17,858 nt of DNA from Desulfuromonadaceae bacterium (GTDB lineage: Bacteria; Desulfobacterota; Desulfuromonadia; Desulfuromonadales; SZUA-401). The notes beneath the pieces were generated by a model that was given only the letters and a program-made list of their open reading frames with translations, was not told where the DNA came from and did no database searches. Positions 1-6,212 of the stretch are shown here, piece after piece. The DNA lies in the NCBI GenBank assembly GCA_003246035.1, contig QKBP01000071.1:1-17858 (forward strand). The letters are read 5' to 3'. The position numbers were made by a program, and so were the translations under genes. How positions within the stretch are numbered: position 1 is the first letter of the stretch; each line of letters starts with the position of its first letter.

Positions 1-612
1 CTCTCTCTGATCGAACCCGGACGCAGCGAGGTTGAGATCGCGTTAGAGCTCGAGTTCGCCCTGCGCCGTCGAGGAGGGGAGGACCGTTCCTTCGATTTTA
101 TTGTCGCCTCCGGAGAACGTGGGGCTTTACCTCATGGGGTCGCCTCGGATAAAATCCTTGCCCCTGGGGAGCTGGTCACCATCGACTTCGGTACCCGTTT
201 TAAAGGGTATTGCAGTGACGAGACCGTGACCATCGCACTCGGGTCGGTCAGCCCGGAACTGCGCAGGCTTTTTGACACTGTACTCGAAGCCCACGATCGT
301 GCTATCGATGGTGTCCGTCCGGGGGTACCGCTCAAGGCGATCGATGCTCTGGCTCGTGATCTGATCAGCGAGCGTGGATACGGCGATTATTTCGGCCATG
401 GTCTGGGACACGGCGTGGGTCTCGAGATCCATGAGTTTCCGACCGTTTCGGCGCGCTCCGAAGGGGAAGTTCGGGAAGGGATGGTCTTTACCATTGAGCC
501 CGGGATATATGTCCCGGGGTTGGGTGGATGCAGAATTGAAGATATGGTCTTGGTGACGGGGGACGGTTGTGAACGGCTGACCTCGATTCCCAAGCAATTT
601 ACCGCTATCTAG
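1..612 (+). CDS. Xaa-Pro aminopeptidase, M24 family (5'-truncated by window edge)
   Basis: This is the C-terminal 203 residues of a cytoplasmic metallopeptidase that removes N-terminal residues preceding proline. The frame is open from base 1 to TAG at 610-612. The full 'pita-bread' ligand set is visible: Asp62 in TIDFG, Asp73 in CSDET, His137 in GHGLGHGVG, Glu166 in FTIEPG and Glu180 in RIEDM, plus His45 (LPHG) and His144 (EIHEFP) as likely substrate-side histidines (numbering from the window edge). PepP/PepQ-like proteins are about 350 residues, so roughly 150 N-terminal residues lie outside the window. Methionine aminopeptidase shares the fold, but the PHG and IHEFP context and the position upstream of accB fit a proline peptidase better. 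It ends 49 bp before accB and is probably in the same operon. Confidence 0.9.
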   Translation, partial: LSLIEPGRSEVEIALELEFALRRRGGEDRSFDFIVASGERGALPHGVASDKILAPGELVTIDFGTRFKGYCSDETVTIALGSVSPELRRLFDTVLEAHDRAIDGVRPGVPLKAIDALARDLISERGYGDYFGHGLGHGVGLEIHEFPTVSARSEGEVREGMVFTIEPGIYVPGLGGCRIEDMVLVTGDGCERLTSIPKQFTAI

Positions 613-661
613 ATAATGACAGGCTCTGCGGGAACAACGCCGCGGCCAAGGAGGACACAAC

Positions 662-1156
662 ATGGATATCAAAGATCTCAAGACATTGATCAAGATGGTG
701 ACCGATACGGACGTCACCGAGTTTGAGATGGAAAATGCCGAGGAAAAGATCGTCATCAAGCGTGGTAAGGACACGGAAGTGATCCACATGGCAGCTCCCG
801 CTCCGGTCTATGCATCGGCTCCCGTGGCTCCGGCTATGGCCCCGGCGGCGACGCCGACGGCGCCTGCAGCGGCCCCCCTGGCCGAGGCTGCGGCGTCCGG
901 TGGCATCGACCCCCGCTACAAGACCATCACGTCTCCGATCGTCGGGACCTTCTACCGCAAACCGAGCCCCGAAGCGGACACTTTCGTCGATGTCGGGTCA
1001 GTCGTCGAGGCAGGGAAAACCGTTTGCCTGGTCGAAGCCATGAAGATGTTCAACGAGATTGAAGCCGAGTTCAAGTGCAAGATCGTCGAGATCCTCAAGG
1101 ACGACGCCGCCCCGGTCGAGTACGGCGAAGCGCTTTTCGTGGTGGAGCCTCTCTAA
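662..1156 (+). CDS. accB: Biotin carboxyl carrier protein of acetyl-CoA carboxylase
   Basis: The protein carries biotin between the carboxylase and carboxyltransferase halves of acetyl-CoA carboxylase, the first committed step of fatty acid synthesis. It has 164 residues, usual for bacterial BCCP. Residues 1-42 are the conserved N-terminal segment. Residues 43-80 are an Ala/Pro-rich flexible linker. Residues 85-164 form the biotinyl domain, with the biotin attachment motif EAMKM and Lys128 as the modified residue. The start is fixed by a strong Shine-Dalgarno, AAGGAGG at 648-654, seven bases before ATG. accC follows 64 bp downstream. In many relatives efp sits between the Xaa-Pro peptidase and accB; here there is no room for it. 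Confidence 0.97.
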   Translation: MDIKDLKTLIKMVTDTDVTEFEMENAEEKIVIKRGKDTEVIHMAAPAPVYASAPVAPAMAPAATPTAPAAAPLAEAAASGGIDPRYKTITSPIVGTFYRKPSPEADTFVDVGSVVEAGKTVCLVEAMKMFNEIEAEFKCKIVEILKDDAAPVEYGEALFVVEPL

Positions 1157-1220
1157 GCCTTTCGCTACCTCATTTCCGCCGGCTGCGTGAGTTGTCGGCG
1201 AGGATCACGGAGCATAGTCG

Positions 1221-2558
1221 ATGTTTCATAAAATTCTCATCGCCAATCGCGGCGAGATTGCACTGCGGATCATCCGGGCCTGTAAGGAACTCGGGATCAA
1301 GACCGTGGCGGTCTATTCCGATGTCGACAGCGAGGCGCTGCATGTCAAGCTCGCCGACGAGAGCGTCTGTATAGGGCCGGCCGCGAGCGCGAAGAGTTAC
1401 CTGAATATCAAGGCGATCATCAGCGCAGCCGAGGTCTCCGATGCCGATGCCATCCATCCCGGATACGGCTTTCTTTCCGAGAATGCCGAGTTCGCGGAGA
1501 TCTGTGCCAATTGCGGGATCACGTTTATCGGGCCGACCGCCGAAAACATCCGCCTGATGGGGGATAAGATCGCTGCCCGCCAGTCGGTCACCAAGGTCGG
1601 AGTGCCGATCCTGCCCGGGACCAAGGAGGGCGTTCCCAACGTCGATCGCGCTCAGGAGATCGCCGAGGAGATCGGATTTCCGGTCATTATCAAGGCGACG
1701 GCCGGTGGGGGCGGGAAGGGGATGAAAGTTGTCCATTCCCCGGCGTCTCTTCCCAACGCCTTTGCTACGGCCAGGGCCGAGGCCAATGCCGCGTTCGGCA
1801 ATCCTGACGTGTATATCGAAAAGTTCTGCGAGCGCCCCCGCCATGTCGAGATTCAGATCCTTGCCGACAAGCACGGGAATGTCATCCACCTCGGTGAGCG
1901 CGATTGTTCGATTCAGCGCCGTCATCAGAAGCTGATCGAGGAGGCCCCTTGCCCGGTACTGAGCGATAAACAGCGGAAGCAAATGGGTGACTGTGCCGTC
2001 GCGGCAACCAAGGCCGTCGGCTACTCGAGTGTTGGCACCATGGAATTTCTCCTCGACGGCAACGGCGATTTCTACTTCATGGAGATGAACACCCGTGTTC
2101 AGGTGGAACATCCGGTGACCGAGATGATTACCGGGGTCGACATCATCAAGGAGCAGATTCGTGCCGCGGCCGGCCTCGAGCTGAGTTATTCCCAGGAGGA
2201 TATCCAGATCCGCGGCCATGCCATCGAGTGCCGTATCAACGCCGAGGATCCGGCCAAGTTTACGCCGTTCCCTGGCAAGATCGACGGCTATCACACTCCG
2301 GGTGGACTCGGAGTTCGAGTCGACAGTGCGGTCTACGACCAGTACACGGTGCTGCCGCATTACGACTCGATGATTGCCAAGCTGATCGTACATGCCGACA
2401 CGCGTGAAGAGGCGATTCGGCGCATGGCAAGGGCCCTCGATGAGTACATCATCGATGGAATCAAGACGACGATACCCTTCCATCAGCGGATCATGCACAA
2501 CAAGGAGTTTATCGAAGGGAATATCGACACCGGGTTTCTCGAGCGTCACCCGGTATAA
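1221..2558 (+). CDS. accC: Biotin carboxylase subunit of acetyl-CoA carboxylase
   Basis: The enzyme carboxylates the biotin on AccB using ATP and bicarbonate. Its 445 residues match the usual length. It starts [14 protein letters not shown], the family N-terminus, with [10 protein letters not shown] at 79-88. The ATP-grasp glycine loop AGGGGKGMK is near 161-169, and the metal/biotin-site block [15 protein letters not shown] is in the middle of the protein. GGAG at 1209-1212 lies eight bases before the ATG. The stop codon TAA (2556-2558) overlaps a possible ATG at 2558, and an intrinsic terminator begins nine bases further on, so accBC transcription probably ends here. No defect is visible. 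Confidence 0.98.
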   Translation: MFHKILIANRGEIALRIIRACKELGIKTVAVYSDVDSEALHVKLADESVCIGPAASAKSYLNIKAIISAAEVSDADAIHPGYGFLSENAEFAEICANCGITFIGPTAENIRLMGDKIAARQSVTKVGVPILPGTKEGVPNVDRAQEIAEEIGFPVIIKATAGGGGKGMKVVHSPASLPNAFATARAEANAAFGNPDVYIEKFCERPRHVEIQILADKHGNVIHLGERDCSIQRRHQKLIEEAPCPVLSDKQRKQMGDCAVAATKAVGYSSVGTMEFLLDGNGDFYFMEMNTRVQVEHPVTEMITGVDIIKEQIRAAAGLELSYSQEDIQIRGHAIECRINAEDPAKFTPFPGKIDGYHTPGGLGVRVDSAVYDQYTVLPHYDSMIAKLIVHADTREEAIRRMARALDEYIIDGIKTTIPFHQRIMHNKEFIEGNIDTGFLERHPV

Positions 2559-2566
2559 TGATTGGG

Positions 2567-2592
2567 AGGCCGGGTTCGCCCGGCCTTTTTTT
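2567..2592 (+). terminator. Intrinsic terminator behind accC
   Basis: A perfect 7-bp GC stem, GGCCGGG/CCCGGCC (2568-2574 with 2579-2585), closes a TTCG loop. It can be extended by one A-T pair and is followed by seven T (2586-2592). It lies between the accC stop and the likely lipM start. Confidence 0.9.
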
Positions 2593-2596
2593 GTCG

Positions 2597-3448
2597 ATGC
2601 AAAGCTGGAGACTTATCCATAGCGGGGCGCTGCGCGGGGCAATGAACATGGCCCTCGACGAGGCCCTCTTCGAGGCCGTGGCGAGAGGGGATTCCCCGCC
2701 GGTGGTCCGTCTGTACCGCTGGGAACCCGCCACCGTCACTCTTGGCTACGCCCAGCGTGATGCGCGCGCGATCAACTTTGCGGCCTGCCGGGAGCTCGGT
2801 TTCGACGTCGTGCGTCGCTCGACCGGAGGTCGTGCGGTGCTGCATCAGCACGAAGTCACCTATGCACTCATTGCTCCGATCGATCATCCGCTGTTTGCCG
2901 GCGGTATCCTCGAGAGCTATCGTGCTATCGCCCGTCCCCTGCAGGAGATGCTCACCGGTTTCGGTGTCGAGGTGGAGTTGGTCCCCGCTCGGCGTACTGC
3001 TGCGTCGTCCCAGCTTCACGATATCTGCTTCACCGCGCCGGCGAGTTACGAACTGGCGGTTGCAGGGAGAAAGATTGCCGGTAGTGCCCAGAAGCGCAAT
3101 GAACGCGCCTTTTTGCAGCACGGATCGATCCCTGTCGATCTCGACCCAGAGGTGATGGCTCGCGTCCTGAGCCCTCCCGACCTGGCGGATCTCGCAGCGG
3201 CGGCCAACCAGTTGCGCGACAAGGTCGGCTGGATCAACCGGTATCAGGAGATACCGCTGACGCTCGAAAGGGTCGAGGCAGCCATGGAGGAGTCCTTCGT
3301 TCGTGTCTATCCCGGGCACTGGGAAGTCGGCCAGCCGACCGAGGCCGAATGGCAGCGAGCCCGGCAGCTTTGCGCCGAAAGGTTTTATGTCCCGGAATGG
3401 AATGGCGACGAGCCGCAAGCCCCGGACGCTATTGACCGGTGTAGCTGA
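2597..3448 (+). CDS. lipM: Octanoyl-[ACP]:protein N-octanoyltransferase, LipM-type
   Basis: It belongs to the BPL/LplA/LipB fold and probably moves octanoate from acyl carrier protein to GcvH or the E2 domains for lipoate synthesis. Visible features match B. subtilis LipM more than LplA ligase. The N-terminus is MQSWRLIHSG followed by NMALDEAL, then RRSTGGRAVLHQHEVTYA. The cysteine in DICFTAPASYEL (Cys144) fits the LipM nucleophile. RKIAGSAQKR carries the conserved Lys159 and is followed by LQHGSIPV. The tail FYVPEWN also matches. The length is 283 residues. I chose ATG 2597 because family proteins begin at this point. An in-frame ATG at 2558 would add 13 residues encoded by the accC terminator hairpin. 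No Shine-Dalgarno precedes either start. LplA or LipL activity remains possible. Confidence 0.85.
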   Translation: MQSWRLIHSGALRGAMNMALDEALFEAVARGDSPPVVRLYRWEPATVTLGYAQRDARAINFAACRELGFDVVRRSTGGRAVLHQHEVTYALIAPIDHPLFAGGILESYRAIARPLQEMLTGFGVEVELVPARRTAASSQLHDICFTAPASYELAVAGRKIAGSAQKRNERAFLQHGSIPVDLDPEVMARVLSPPDLADLAAAANQLRDKVGWINRYQEIPLTLERVEAAMEESFVRVYPGHWEVGQPTEAEWQRARQLCAERFYVPEWNGDEPQAPDAIDRCS

Positions 3449-3483
3449 TTCTTGTATCGTCGGTGAGCTTAATCGAAGCCCTT

Positions 3484-3489
3484 GGGAGG
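3484..3489 (+). promoter_or_regulatory. Shine-Dalgarno that sets the start of the small exported protein
   Basis: GGGAGG lies seven bases before ATG 3497. An in-frame TTG at 3482 overlaps this site and is therefore an unlikely start. Confidence 0.7.
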
Positions 3490-3496
3490 GACGACC

Positions 3497-3907
3497 ATGC
3501 GCAAATTCATCACCATCGCCATCGTTCTATGTGCCGCCGCAATGCTGTGCGGCATGGGAGGACTTGGAGGCGAGCCCGAAGGGCAGCTACCTGAAACAGA
3601 ACACGACTTCTCCGTCACGGTCGTCGATCGGAGCGGCATCGAAACCCACCTGTCACATTTTTCTATGGACGGTTCGACCTTTCTTCACGGCCAACTCGGC
3701 AACGCATCGGTGACGATCGCCTTTGAGGAGATACAGTCGGCGACCTTTCATGGCATGGCCAATGATCGGATCAAGGTTGTTCTTGACCTCAAGGCGGGCA
3801 AGGACCTGACCTTGCATATCCGTCGTCGCTCCGGATTTGCCGGCCAGATGGAGGTTGGAGTCTACCAGATCCGCGCCGAGGATGTGGCCCGCCTCGACTT
3901 CAAGTAA
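3497..3907 (+). CDS. Unknown small exported protein
   Basis: I do not recognise this 136-residue protein. It begins MRK and then has a hydrophobic stretch of about 16 residues (roughly 4-19) like a Sec signal peptide. A Gly/Glu-rich segment follows. AMLCG contains a cysteine but is not a standard lipobox, so a lipoprotein is possible but unproven. The mature part looks beta-rich: DFSVTVVDRSG, then SHFSMDGSTFLHGQLGN, an IAFEEIQSATFHG stretch and a final EDVARLDF. It is reminiscent of small beta-barrel folds, with no catalytic pattern. It lies 48 bp after lipM and 27 bp before mqnA on the same strand. The location is probably periplasmic or membrane-attached. Confidence 0.8.
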   Translation: MRKFITIAIVLCAAAMLCGMGGLGGEPEGQLPETEHDFSVTVVDRSGIETHLSHFSMDGSTFLHGQLGNASVTIAFEEIQSATFHGMANDRIKVVLDLKAGKDLTLHIRRRSGFAGQMEVGVYQIRAEDVARLDFK

Positions 3908-3934
3908 AGCGCACCTCGCCGTTTGAGTTTTATC

Positions 3935-4777
3935 ATGGGATTCCCCCTGGTCGTCGGACACATTGCCTACGCCAACTGCGAACCGTTCTTTCACCATCTG
4001 CGTGCATGCGGCTTTGACGGTCAGATCCGTTCCGGTGTCCCCTCCGAACTCAATCGCCAACTCGCCGACGGGGAGCTCGACCTCAGTCCCTCCTCGTCCT
4101 TCGAGTATCTGCGCAACTGGCGCAAGTACATGATCCTCCCGGGGATGTCGATCAGCTCGGTCGGTGAGGTCATGAGCGTTCTGCTGATCTCCTCACATCC
4201 GCCCGAGGCCTTGCGAGGCCGCGAGATATTTCTGACGGGGGAGTCAGCCTCATCGGTTCACCTGCTTCAGGTCCTGCTGCGGGAATTCTATGGATTCGAT
4301 GAAGTTTTCTGTCGTGTTCCGGAGGGGGCGATTGAAGATCACGTGCGCCGAGGGCATCCCTGCCTGCTGATCGGGGATCGTGCCCTGCGCATGGCCCAGG
4401 AGGTCCCACGGGAGCATGTTCACGATCTCGGCGAACTCTGGTACCGGCATACCGGCCTCCCTTTCGTTTTTGCCTTGTGGATTTTGCGCCGAGAGGTCGC
4501 TGCTGAACGGCCGGATATGGTTCGAGAGTTCTGTGCCCAGTTGCAGGAGTCGACTCGCATGGCTCTGGATGACCTTGACGGTTTGGCGCGGTCCGTGTCG
4601 GGATATCGGTGGTTCGGGGAGCATGCCCTGGTTAGGTATTGGCAGCGAATGTCGTACGCGCTGGACGACAGCCATGTGCTTGGGCTTCAGCGCTACGCTG
4701 GCCTGCTGGTGAAGTATCGCTTTCTGAACGAACTCCCCGGAATCGAACTGTTTACGATCGGGTCAGAGGCACGTTGA
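3935..4777 (+). CDS. mqnA: Chorismate dehydratase of the futalosine menaquinone pathway
   Basis: MqnA converts chorismate to 3-[(1-carboxyvinyl)oxy]benzoate, the first step of the futalosine route to menaquinone. The fold is that of a periplasmic binding protein, without a signal peptide. The 280 residues show the family pattern: VGHIAYANCEPFF at the start, GVPSELNRQLADGELDLSPSSSFEY at about 35-58, LPGMSISSVGEVMSVLL at 68-84, and LTGESASSVHLLQVLL at 100-115. ATG 3935 puts the conserved start near residue 6; an in-frame TTG at 3923 is the alternative. The Shine-Dalgarno is weak. MqnD is a sister family, but the context of the N-terminal block favours MqnA. No other mqn genes lie in the window, so the rest of the pathway must be elsewhere. 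Confidence 0.87.
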   Translation: MGFPLVVGHIAYANCEPFFHHLRACGFDGQIRSGVPSELNRQLADGELDLSPSSSFEYLRNWRKYMILPGMSISSVGEVMSVLLISSHPPEALRGREIFLTGESASSVHLLQVLLREFYGFDEVFCRVPEGAIEDHVRRGHPCLLIGDRALRMAQEVPREHVHDLGELWYRHTGLPFVFALWILRREVAAERPDMVREFCAQLQESTRMALDDLDGLARSVSGYRWFGEHALVRYWQRMSYALDDSHVLGLQRYAGLLVKYRFLNELPGIELFTIGSEAR

Positions 4778-4874
4778 GTGGGGCAACGACGTTATGGACA
4801 GCGCTCCCCAGGGCCAAGTTCGCAGTGGGCCGCTTCCCTTGTCCTGCGCGGGATGTCGGGTTCTACGAGATGAA

Positions 4875-4903
4875 TTGACAGCGGGGAGGCGAACCGTTAA
4901 AAG
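4875..4903 (+). promoter_or_regulatory. Sigma-70 promoter of tRNA-Leu
   Basis: A perfect -35 TTGACA (4875-4880) is followed by a 17-bp spacer and a -10 of TAAAAG (4898-4903, four of six). The tRNA starts at 4917, so transcription would begin a few bases upstream of it. The stretch 4778-4874 shows nothing else I can support. Confidence 0.7.
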
Positions 4904-4916
4904 ATAGGAGCACTCG

Positions 4917-5003
4917 GCCCGGGTGGCGGAACTGGCAGACGCAAGGGACTTAAAATCCCTCGGCCGTATGGCTGTGCGGGTTCGATCCCCGCCCCGGGCA
5001 CCA
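4917..5003 (+). tRNA. tRNA-Leu (anticodon UAA)
   Basis: The 87-nt class II tRNA has a perfect acceptor stem, GCCCGGG (4917-4923) with CCCGGGC (4993-4999), discriminator A and an encoded CCA. The anticodon stem AGGGA/TCCCT encloses the loop CTTAAAA, with TAA at 4951-4953 reading UUA (and UUG by wobble). The D-arm contains TGGCGGAACTGGCAGACGC, typical of tRNA-Leu. A long variable arm (about 4961-4976) is followed by the T-arm GCGGG-TTCGATC-CCCGC. It is a single-gene unit with its own promoter and terminator. Confidence 0.98.
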
Positions 5004-5004
5004 T

Positions 5005-5036
5005 AAAAAAAGGATGGCTTAGGCCATCCTTTTTTT
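5005..5036. terminator. Bidirectional terminator between tRNA-Leu and the AMMECR1-family gene
   Basis: Stem GGATGGC/GCCATCC (5012-5018 with 5023-5029) has a TTAG loop. It is flanked by seven A on the left and seven T on the right, so both strands read as hairpin plus U-tract. On the - strand the stop codon of the AMMECR1-family gene (5035-5037) lies inside the A/T flank. Confidence 0.92.
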
Positions 5037-5592
5037 ATGCGTCGCTTTCGCCGAAGACCTGGGCGCTGAAGATGTAGATTTCGGCGTCCTCGGATTTCCA
5101 GGCGTCGGTCGGCAGACCGGCCTTGATGCAGGTCTGTTTGAGAAAGGTGTCCCTGTCCCAACCGTATTCGGTGGCGACCTGTGGAAGCAACACCCCGCGG
5201 TAATAGCCCTTCTCAAGGTAGATGCCGTGGGAGCCGACTTCGATCTCTTCGATGGTGTCGATCTTGTGCAGGGGCGACAGGACCGAGATCTCAAGACTGT
5301 ATCCCTCGAGATCGTCGATCTTCATCGGGTAGAAGCGGGGATCCCGGGTAGCCGAGGCAACGGCCATCTCCGCGACTTCCTTGAAAAGCGGGAGTTCGGA
5401 CTGGAAGTTGCCGATACAGCCGCGGAGTTCGCCATCCCTGTAGATGGTGACGAAGCAGCCGTTTCGGCGGTTGAGGTTGCGTTCCTCGCGCGGTTCGATG
5501 TAGTTTTCGCCGCTGCGTACGAAGGTTTCGATGGCATTGCGGGCTATGGAGAGCAGTGCTTCCTGCTCGTCCGTGGTCAGCTCCTGTCCCAC
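5035..5592 (-). CDS. AMMECR1 / AmmeMemoRadiSam system protein A family
   Basis: The family is conserved in bacteria, archaea and eukaryotes, and its biochemical role is not settled. The product has 185 residues. It shows LTTDEQEALLSIAR at the start, GCFVTIYRDGELRGCIG at about 45-61 with the signature RGCIG, then TRDPRFYP, LEISVLSP, a GIYLEKG turn and LLPQVATEYGWD. I chose GTG 5592 because AGGGGGG (5602-5608) lies nine bases upstream and a strong promoter (5636-5664) sits just before it. A longer in-frame reading from ATG 5724 would cover that promoter and start inside a terminator hairpin. GTG 5601 is the alternative, but its Shine-Dalgarno would abut it. Family members often neighbour a Memo-like gene and a radical SAM gene; neither is here. 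Confidence 0.88.
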   Translation of the reverse strand: MGQELTTDEQEALLSIARNAIETFVRSGENYIEPREERNLNRRNGCFVTIYRDGELRGCIGNFQSELPLFKEVAEMAVASATRDPRFYPMKIDDLEGYSLEISVLSPLHKIDTIEEIEVGSHGIYLEKGYYRGVLLPQVATEYGWDRDTFLKQTCIKAGLPTDAWKSEDAEIYIFSAQVFGESDA

Positions 5593-5601
5593 GCGATTCA
5601 C

Positions 5602-5608
5602 CCCCCCT
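5602..5608 (-). promoter_or_regulatory. Shine-Dalgarno that sets the AMMECR1-family start
   Basis: On the - strand this reads AGGGGGG, nine bases before GTG 5592. It supports the short start over the upstream in-frame codons. Confidence 0.6.
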
Positions 5609-5635
5609 GAGGAATTAGTCAGACTCAGCGTGACC

Positions 5636-5664
5636 TTTATAGTGGAAAAGCGTATGTTTGACAA
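5636..5664 (-). promoter_or_regulatory. Sigma-70 promoter of the AMMECR1-family gene
   Basis: On the - strand, TTGTCA (5664-5659, five of six) is followed by a 17-bp spacer and TATAAA (5641-5636, five of six). Transcription would start near 5629, giving a leader of about 37 nt that contains the Shine-Dalgarno. Confidence 0.8.
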
Positions 5665-5699
5665 GGGCGTTTCTGTCATCCGTGACGCCAGAGCCGGTG

Positions 5700-5735
5700 A
5701 AAAAAAAGCTATGGTCGTATGCAACGACCATAGCT
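5700..5735 (-). terminator. Intrinsic terminator behind the zinc-ribbon gene
   Basis: A 12-bp perfect stem, AGCTATGGTCGT with ACGACCATAGCT (5707-5718 with 5724-5735), has a 5-nt loop. On the - strand it is followed by a run of eight T (5707-5700, the first of which also pairs). It ends the small gene 5766-5939, 31 bp after its stop codon. Confidence 0.9.
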
Positions 5736-5765
5736 CAGTAGGATGATAGCGTGTTGGTTGTGCGA

Positions 5766-5939
5766 TCAGGCCGTAACGGGGACAAAATCGTTGGTCGGAC
5801 CGTGGACCATGACCTCTTTTTCGCCCTTAAGAGTCCAAAGCGAACCGCAATTACCGCACTCTTCCAAGTTATCGGCGAACCCGTCGGCGTGAGTGTCGAT
5901 CTCGACATGATGGTCATCGTGACATACGGGACACTTCAT
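5766..5939 (-). CDS. Small zinc-ribbon protein, 57 residues, unknown function
   Basis: This small - strand gene starts at ATG 5939 and ends at TGA 5766-5768. The protein begins MKCPVCHDDHHVEIDTHADG and continues FADNLEECGNCGSLWTLKGE, ending in a 17-residue tail. Cys3/Cys6 and Cys28/Cys31 make two CxxC knuckles spaced as in a rubredoxin-like zinc ribbon. His7, His10 and His11 lie nearby. AAGGAG (5951-5946) is six bases before the ATG. A 12-bp stem terminator follows the stop codon, so the gene looks like a complete single transcription unit. I do not recognise a named family. It could bind zinc or iron and act in protein-protein or nucleic acid contacts, but no function can be inferred. Confidence 0.87.
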   Translation of the reverse strand: MKCPVCHDDHHVEIDTHADGFADNLEECGNCGSLWTLKGEKEVMVHGPTNDFVPVTA

Positions 5940-6212
5940 GGGAGTCTCCTTTGTGTGATGTGGTTAAATTTAACACGAATGGTAAGAGGGTAGCGGAAAC
6001 CTGAGGCGAGGGCAAGAAAAAAATGCAAAAAACTTCGAAAAAACAATAAGTTGCGCATTCTTGTGTTCTGCTGGGTAAACCGATATTTTGATCGTGGAGG
6101 TCATCTGGGGTAGAGTAAACGTCTAGCTCCTGTAAGTATACGGAATATATGCTTTTAGATCTCGGTACCAGTATTCTAGTTTTTGAGGGTATTTTCACTG
6201 AAGGTGGTCATG
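5940..6212. other. Divergent AT-rich intergenic region
   Basis: This 273-bp spacer separates the - strand zinc-ribbon gene from the + strand M48 operon. It holds the zinc-ribbon ribosome binding site, a 12-bp palindrome (GTTAAATTTAAC, 5963-5974), three A-tracts in helical phase (6017-6023, 6027-6032, 6038-6043) and a weak promoter candidate for the M48 gene. I see no ORF or RNA gene in it. It is clearly richer in A+T than the surrounding genes. Confidence 0.7.
6088..6116 (+). promoter_or_regulatory. Candidate promoter of the M48 operon
   Basis: TTGATC (6088-6093, four of six) is followed by a 17-bp spacer and TAGAGT (6111-6116, four of six). The match is moderate. It would give a leader of about 90 nt. 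Confidence 0.35.

Noticed and set aside
1183..1205. Inverted repeat between accB and accC
   Set aside because: The stem is short with a G-T pair and a 10-nt loop, without a T-run, and the two genes are expected to be co-transcribed.
1170..2549. Long antisense open frame opposite accC, and similar ones opposite miaB (8110-9450), the receiver-GAF protein (9955-11367), guaB (14818-16230) and guaA (16705-17646)
   Set aside because: They mirror the codon structure of GC-rich genes on the + strand, have no ribosome binding sites or recognisable domains, and their translations are low in complexity typical of shadow frames.
4778..4874. Short weak hairpin after mqnA and possible small ORF before tRNA-Leu
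   Set aside because: The stem is only five pairs (CGTTG/CAACG) without a T-run, and no frame has a ribosome binding site and coding character.
5731..5775. tRNA-like string TAGCTCAGTAGG resembling a D-arm
   Set aside because: It is the right arm of a terminator stem plus following bases; no acceptor stem, anticodon arm or T-arm can be formed around it.
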